From positions 1 to 33,867 of the forward strand of contig DAHXNJ010000064.1 in NCBI GenBank assembly GCA_027365445.1: a DNA stretch of 33,867 bases, given 5' to 3'. This stretch comes from Candidatus Saccharimonadota bacterium. GTDB taxonomy: Bacteria > Patescibacteriota > Saccharimonadia > Saccharimonadales > UBA4665. Shown one piece after another: positions 31,135 through 33,867 of the stretch (positions are counted from its first letter, which is position 1; the number at the start of each line of letters is the position of its first letter). The notes under the pieces were generated by a model. That model was not told where the DNA came from. It saw only the letters and a list, made by a program, of their open reading frames with translations, and made no database searches. The position numbers and the translations under genes are program-made.

Positions 31135-32418
31135 TTAATTATTTATTTGCTCTTTATTTTTTTGCAGTAATTCAGGTGCAAATCTTTTACTTAATATAAA
31201 CCCGATAATGGCAACGATTAAACTGACGATGCCGCCAAAAATTATTGGTGACCTACCGCCCAATTGTGATGCCATGTAACCTAATATTGGTCCACCTATA
31301 GCCGTAGGGCCAGCTAGTAGTACTGTCTGTAGGGCTAAAACTCGTCCTCGCATATTAGCAACTGATTCGACTTGGGCTATTGTAGTTGTTGAGGTTGTAT
31401 ATAAGATGGATGACATGCCTAATAAGATGACTGCCGGTAAGGCAAAAGTAGAATTTGGTACGGCAGCTAGAAGTAACATTGTTATGCCTAAAGTTAAAGC
31501 CCCTAGGATCACGTGCATCATTTTAACATGTGAACGATGTGCCAGTAGAAGGCTGGCTATTACTGCCCCAAAACTATAGGTTGAGTAGATTATTGTATAC
31601 ATAACGCTTGAAGTGTGAAGACTTTGAGTAGTAAAGATAGGAAGTGTTATATTGAAGTTGTAAGACAATGTTCCTATCACTGCTAGCATAGCAAAGCTTA
31701 TCCATAGTAGGGGCACTTGGGTTACGTAGCGTAAACCGGCCTTTACTTCCCCTTTAACTTTAGCTTTAATTTTATGCCTATATAGTTCATTTGGCCGCAT
31801 CTTAAATAGACTGAGTAAAACAGCTATATATGAAATAGCATCAATTGCAAAACACCATCCATAACCTAGCGATGCGATTAATACGCCCGCTAAGGCAGGT
31901 CCAAATATCCTAGACACATTTAGTATGGTGCTATATAGGACGACGGCGTTAGGTATGTCCTCTTGAGGGACCATTTCACTAACGAAGGAACGTCTCAGTG
32001 GATTGTCGAATGCTAGAAAAAGTCCCCCTGCTAATGCAAGAATAAATAAGCCATCTATAGGTGGGCGTGGCATAAAAGCAAGTACTGCTAAACCTATCGA
32101 TTCGGCCATTTCTAAAGACTGAGTTATGTATAATAGATTGCGCTTATTTGCCCTATCGGCAACTGCACCAGCATAGGCGGAGAAAAAAAGTATTGGTCCA
32201 TATTGAAATACGGCCAATAAGCCCACCGCTAGGTCACTTTTTGTTACTTTCAAAACTAAAAGTGTAATAGCTATATTAGTAAGCCAGTTACCTGTATTGG
32301 ATATAAGTTGACCGCTAAAATAGAGCCTAAAATTCCGATGCTTAAGAGACAAGAAAGTTTTCTTAAAAGCTCGAGTTAATCTAGGTGATTCTAGGTCATT
32401 AGATAAGTCGGGATTCAA
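31135..32418 (-). CDS. MFS exporter, DHA3/EntS-like
   Basis: The 427-aa protein has about 12 membrane segments, starting with FRLYFSGQLISNTGNWLTN, a signature of the enterobactin-exporter/macrolide-efflux branch, and motif A-like GAVADRANKRNLLY. It should export a small molecule using the proton gradient. The start is TTG (TTGA overlap with the isochorismatase-fold gene), so translation is coupled. With the upstream MarR regulator and hydrolase-like gene it forms a classical drug-responsive operon. Confidence 0.88.
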   Translation of the reverse strand: MNPDLSNDLESPRLTRAFKKTFLSLKHRNFRLYFSGQLISNTGNWLTNIAITLLVLKVTKSDLAVGLLAVFQYGPILFFSAYAGAVADRANKRNLLYITQSLEMAESIGLAVLAFMPRPPIDGLFILALAGGLFLAFDNPLRRSFVSEMVPQEDIPNAVVLYSTILNVSRIFGPALAGVLIASLGYGWCFAIDAISYIAVLLSLFKMRPNELYRHKIKAKVKGEVKAGLRYVTQVPLLWISFAMLAVIGTLSYNFNITLPIFTTQSLHTSSVMYTIIYSTYSFGAVIASLLLAHRSHVKMMHVILGALTLGITMLLLAAVPNSTFALPAVILLGMSSILYTTSTTTIAQVESVANMRGRVLALQTVLLAGPTAIGGPILGYMASQLGGRSPIIFGGIVSLIVAIIGFILSKRFAPELLQKNKEQINN

Positions 32419-33011
32419 TCTTTTGTCACTAACGTATTAAGATTTTCACTAGTTATGATACTAGCTTGACGTGGAAATATCTTACTCATGAGCATTTGAT
32501 GTACGTCTTCTTCCGGATCAGCACAACAATCACTCAATACGAAAATGTTATAGTCTTTATCGGCTGCATCTTTAATAGTAGATAAGACTACTCCACTCGT
32601 ACTTAGGCCAGCCAAGATCAATGTATCTGTATTATTGTCTTTTAATTGCTTATCTAAATCGGTAGTAGAGAAGGCGCCAGTTCTAGTCTTTCTAACTACT
32701 ATATCGTTTTTACTTGGGGCAAGTTCTTGGTGTATTTGAGCCTCTGGACTGTCGATATACATACGACGACTGGTTGCCATTTCTTTAAATCTTTTATTAT
32801 TGGCTGGCACCTTACCATAATCTTGATCCGAAAAAGCTACCCAAACATAGCCAACTTTTATTCCTTTTTCTCTTACACGTTCAATTGTATTTGACATTCT
32901 ATCTATGAGTTCTTGCTTATTTTTAAACATTCCAAGAATACTGGTTTGATAGTCCATTATTAATAAGATTGCTTTGTCTTTTTTAATCATTTCTTTACTA
33001 CTGTTGTTCAT
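32415..33011 (-). CDS. Isochorismatase-fold (cysteine hydrolase family) protein lacking the usual Cys
   Basis: A 198-aa Rossmann-like protein. Asp20 (LLIMDYQTS) and Lys108 (VRKTRTGAFSTTDLD) of the triad are present, but the segment GLSTSGVVLSTIKDA, where the nucleophile Cys normally sits (pattern G-x-x-T-x-x-C), has Val141. Cys162-Cys163 follow in LSDCCADPEED, not at the nucleophile position. So it is either inactive as an amidase or acts differently; many annotated relatives share this STSGVVLST variant. AAGGAG lies before the ATG. It is the middle gene of marR-isochorismatase-MFS. Confidence 0.85.
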   Translation of the reverse strand: MNNSSKEMIKKDKAILLIMDYQTSILGMFKNKQELIDRMSNTIERVREKGIKVGYVWVAFSDQDYGKVPANNKRFKEMATSRRMYIDSPEAQIHQELAPSKNDIVVRKTRTGAFSTTDLDKQLKDNNTDTLILAGLSTSGVVLSTIKDAADKDYNIFVLSDCCADPEEDVHQMLMSKIFPRQASIITSENLNTLVTKD

Positions 33012-33033
33012 GAAAGTACTCCTTTTCTAGTTG

Positions 33034-33492
33034 CTATATTGATTCGACCAATCTTTCTAATAAATCTACTGAATTTTTTAAAATTATTTGATCATTATAA
33101 TTTAAGTTTTTTTCTATTGCCTGTTTAAGCCATAGATTTCTATCGTTAATAACACTTTGTCTAATTTTATTGCCTTTGGTTGTGATGTTGATGACAGTTT
33201 TCCTTTTATCGGTAAAGTCATTAGTCATTTTAATTAAACCCATGTCTTTAAGTGGTGTTATTGCTTGGGCAATTGCTTGTTGAGTTATATGTTCATATTC
33301 AGATAGTGTAGATGCCGTAAGTGGGCCTTTAACAGAAATATTTTGAAGTATGCCTAATTGAGATAAAGTTAATCCTTGTGAATTGAGGGAAACTTCCTCT
33401 TTAAGCCTAGACTTTAATCGCTTGATTACGAGTATAAGTCTTAGAGATGTAGTTTCGAGATCAAGGTCATTTTCAGGCACACACAATAGCAT
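33034..33492 (-). CDS. MarR-family transcriptional regulator
   Basis: A 152-aa winged-helix regulator: dimer helix at the N-terminus, wHTH with LTLSQLGILQNISVKGPLTA, the recognition helix region ITQQAIAQAITPLKDMGLIK, and the wing TDKRKTVINITTKG. MarR proteins repress their own operon and release DNA on binding drugs or oxidants. A triple-palindrome operator lies directly upstream (33496-33529). The N-terminus is uncertain: ATG at 33492 has no ribosome site and in-frame TTG (33486) or GTG (33480) are alternatives. It is followed by the isochorismatase-fold gene after 22 nt. Confidence 0.9.
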   Translation of the reverse strand: MLLCVPENDLDLETTSLRLILVIKRLKSRLKEEVSLNSQGLTLSQLGILQNISVKGPLTASTLSEYEHITQQAIAQAITPLKDMGLIKMTNDFTDKRKTVINITTKGNKIRQSVINDRNLWLKQAIEKNLNYNDQIILKNSVDLLERLVESI

Positions 33493-33495
33493 ACA

Positions 33496-33529
33496 TTACT
33501 TAAGTTACTTGAACAAGTTACTTAAGTTA
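33496..33529 (-). promoter_or_regulatory. Triple-palindrome operator, probably for the MarR regulator
   Basis: TTACTTAAGTTA occurs at 33496-33507 and again at 33518-33529, exactly 22 bp (two helical turns) apart; each contains the palindrome ACTTAAGT. Between them lies CTTGAACAAG, itself palindromic. The whole 34-bp block matches its own reverse complement at 28 of 34 positions. It covers the space just before marR and overlaps the stop of the upstream 83-aa gene. Confidence 0.65.
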
Positions 33530-33778
33530 TTTACTTACCTTTATGGCTATATTGTTGTCGAACTCTGCTCTAGTAAGACTACAGCCATTATCTTTAATTA
33601 GATTATAAAGTATATTTCTTGTGTCAGCGTCTTCTTTTGAAGTAGTATTTAAGCTTATTTTACCAATATCACTTAAAGTTTTTTCTGTTGTAGTTACCAT
33701 GTCATAGCTAAAGTCGCATAATGATTTAACTAATTTGTCTTTTAAACAAGTTTCGCATCGTTTTATTTCATTACTCAT
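33527..33778 (-). CDS. 4-Cys mini-protein, copy 2 (paralogue of the gene at 30.8-31.1 kb)
   Basis: The 83-aa protein has Cys8, Cys11 (IKRCETCLK), Cys21 (SLCDFS) and Cys66 (NGCSLTRAEFDNNI), matching copy 1 in order and spacing for the first three. It is the first gene in front of the marR operon, 34 nt from marR, and its stop lies within the operator, so its expression and MarR binding may affect each other. AGGAG is 8 nt before the ATG and TATAAT (33811-33806) lies further up, so unlike several neighbours it has a standard leader. No family is recognised; zinc or thiol chemistry is inferred. Confidence 0.65.
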   Translation of the reverse strand: MSNEIKRCETCLKDKLVKSLCDFSYDMVTTTEKTLSDIGKISLNTTSKEDADTRNILYNLIKDNGCSLTRAEFDNNIAIKVSK

Positions 33779-33805
33779 TAGTAGTGCTCCTATTTTTATG
33801 TAATA

Positions 33806-33811
33806 ATTATA
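33806..33811 (-). promoter_or_regulatory. -10 box of the 4-Cys protein gene (copy 2)
   Basis: Perfect TATAAT on the minus strand, 27 nt before the ATG, with TTACAG upstream at a longer than usual spacing (19 bp). Confidence 0.4.
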
Positions 33812-33867
33812 TATAAATTAATAATTTATTCTGTAATTTTGTTTACTAAAATTATATGTAGATTCTT

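Noticed and set aside
1-33867. CRISPR arrays, rRNA, insertion sequences or integrase-flanked islands.
   Set aside because: No regularly spaced repeats, rRNA landmarks, transposase genes or terminal inverted repeats were seen on either strand.

Overview
The window (33.9 kb, AT-rich) looks like a chromosomal segment of a Patescibacteria/CPR bacterium, most likely a member of Candidatus Saccharibacteria (TM7). This rests on gene content: a membrane-anchored ClpC-like AAA+ ATPase behind a small membrane protein, a CvpA-anchored MarP-type protease, a complete oxidative pentose phosphate set (pgl-gnd-zwf), an LxNTG-type cell-wall tail, many very small proteins and tight ATGA/TTGA overlaps. The placement is an inference, not a phylogenetic result. 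TGA acts as a normal stop, so the Gracilibacteria/SR1 code does not apply. No rRNA, CRISPR array, intact insertion sequence or prophage is visible; the only RNA gene called with high confidence is a tRNA-Ser(GGA).

Layout. 1-1.4 kb: 3'-truncated ClpC-like ATPase plus partner. 1.65 kb: tRNA-Ser. 1.8-3.9 kb: MacB/LolD-type ABC exporter pair. 4.0-8.3 kb (minus): MarP-like protease, then zwf, gnd and pgl. 8.4-8.7 kb: RRM RNA-binding protein with a possible SD-sequestering hairpin. 8.9-11.5 kb: PIG-L deacetylase, secreted GH25-like protein, aldo/keto reductase. 11.8-13.4 kb: stress island (DJ-1/PfpI, KGG protein, DUF6496, GlsB/YeaQ, a 46-aa orphan). 13.5-15.0 kb: Y-family polymerase with a small upstream partner, preceded by a ~230-nt region that folds like a structured RNA. 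15.4-18.0 kb: envelope genes (duplicated cupredoxin-like protein, PDZ-less HtrA-like protease, LTNTG-tailed protein). 18.0-22.5 kb: 2H phosphoesterase, YtxH, DUF2267, a DHA2 drug exporter with a likely operator, low-affinity iron permease family protein, BCP peroxiredoxin. 22.5-25.9 kb: decaying or unknown genes, SRPBCC protein, GH1 glycosidase with a Cys-cluster partner, and a broken sugar-transferase gene. 26.2-29.8 kb: SDR dehydrogenase plus GH15 glucoamylase, ABM protein. 29.8-33.8 kb (minus): HAM1 pyrophosphatase, coiled-coil protein, and a MarR / isochorismatase-fold / MFS operon flanked by two paralogous 4-Cys mini-proteins.

How they fit. Cytoplasmic GH15 and GH1 enzymes would free glucose, which an SDR could oxidise. 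Pgl, Gnd and Zwf make NADPH and pentoses for a host-dependent cell with limited biosynthesis. Stress proteins, peroxiredoxin, envelope proteases and two MFS exporters suggest an environmental lifestyle with oxidative and chemical stress. The most notable items are the 4-Cys family around the MarR operon with its triple palindrome, the structured RNA upstream of the polymerase operon, the SD hairpin of the RRM gene, a gene interrupted by one in-frame TGA, and repeated placement of -10 boxes 5-8 nt before start codons (leaderless transcription).
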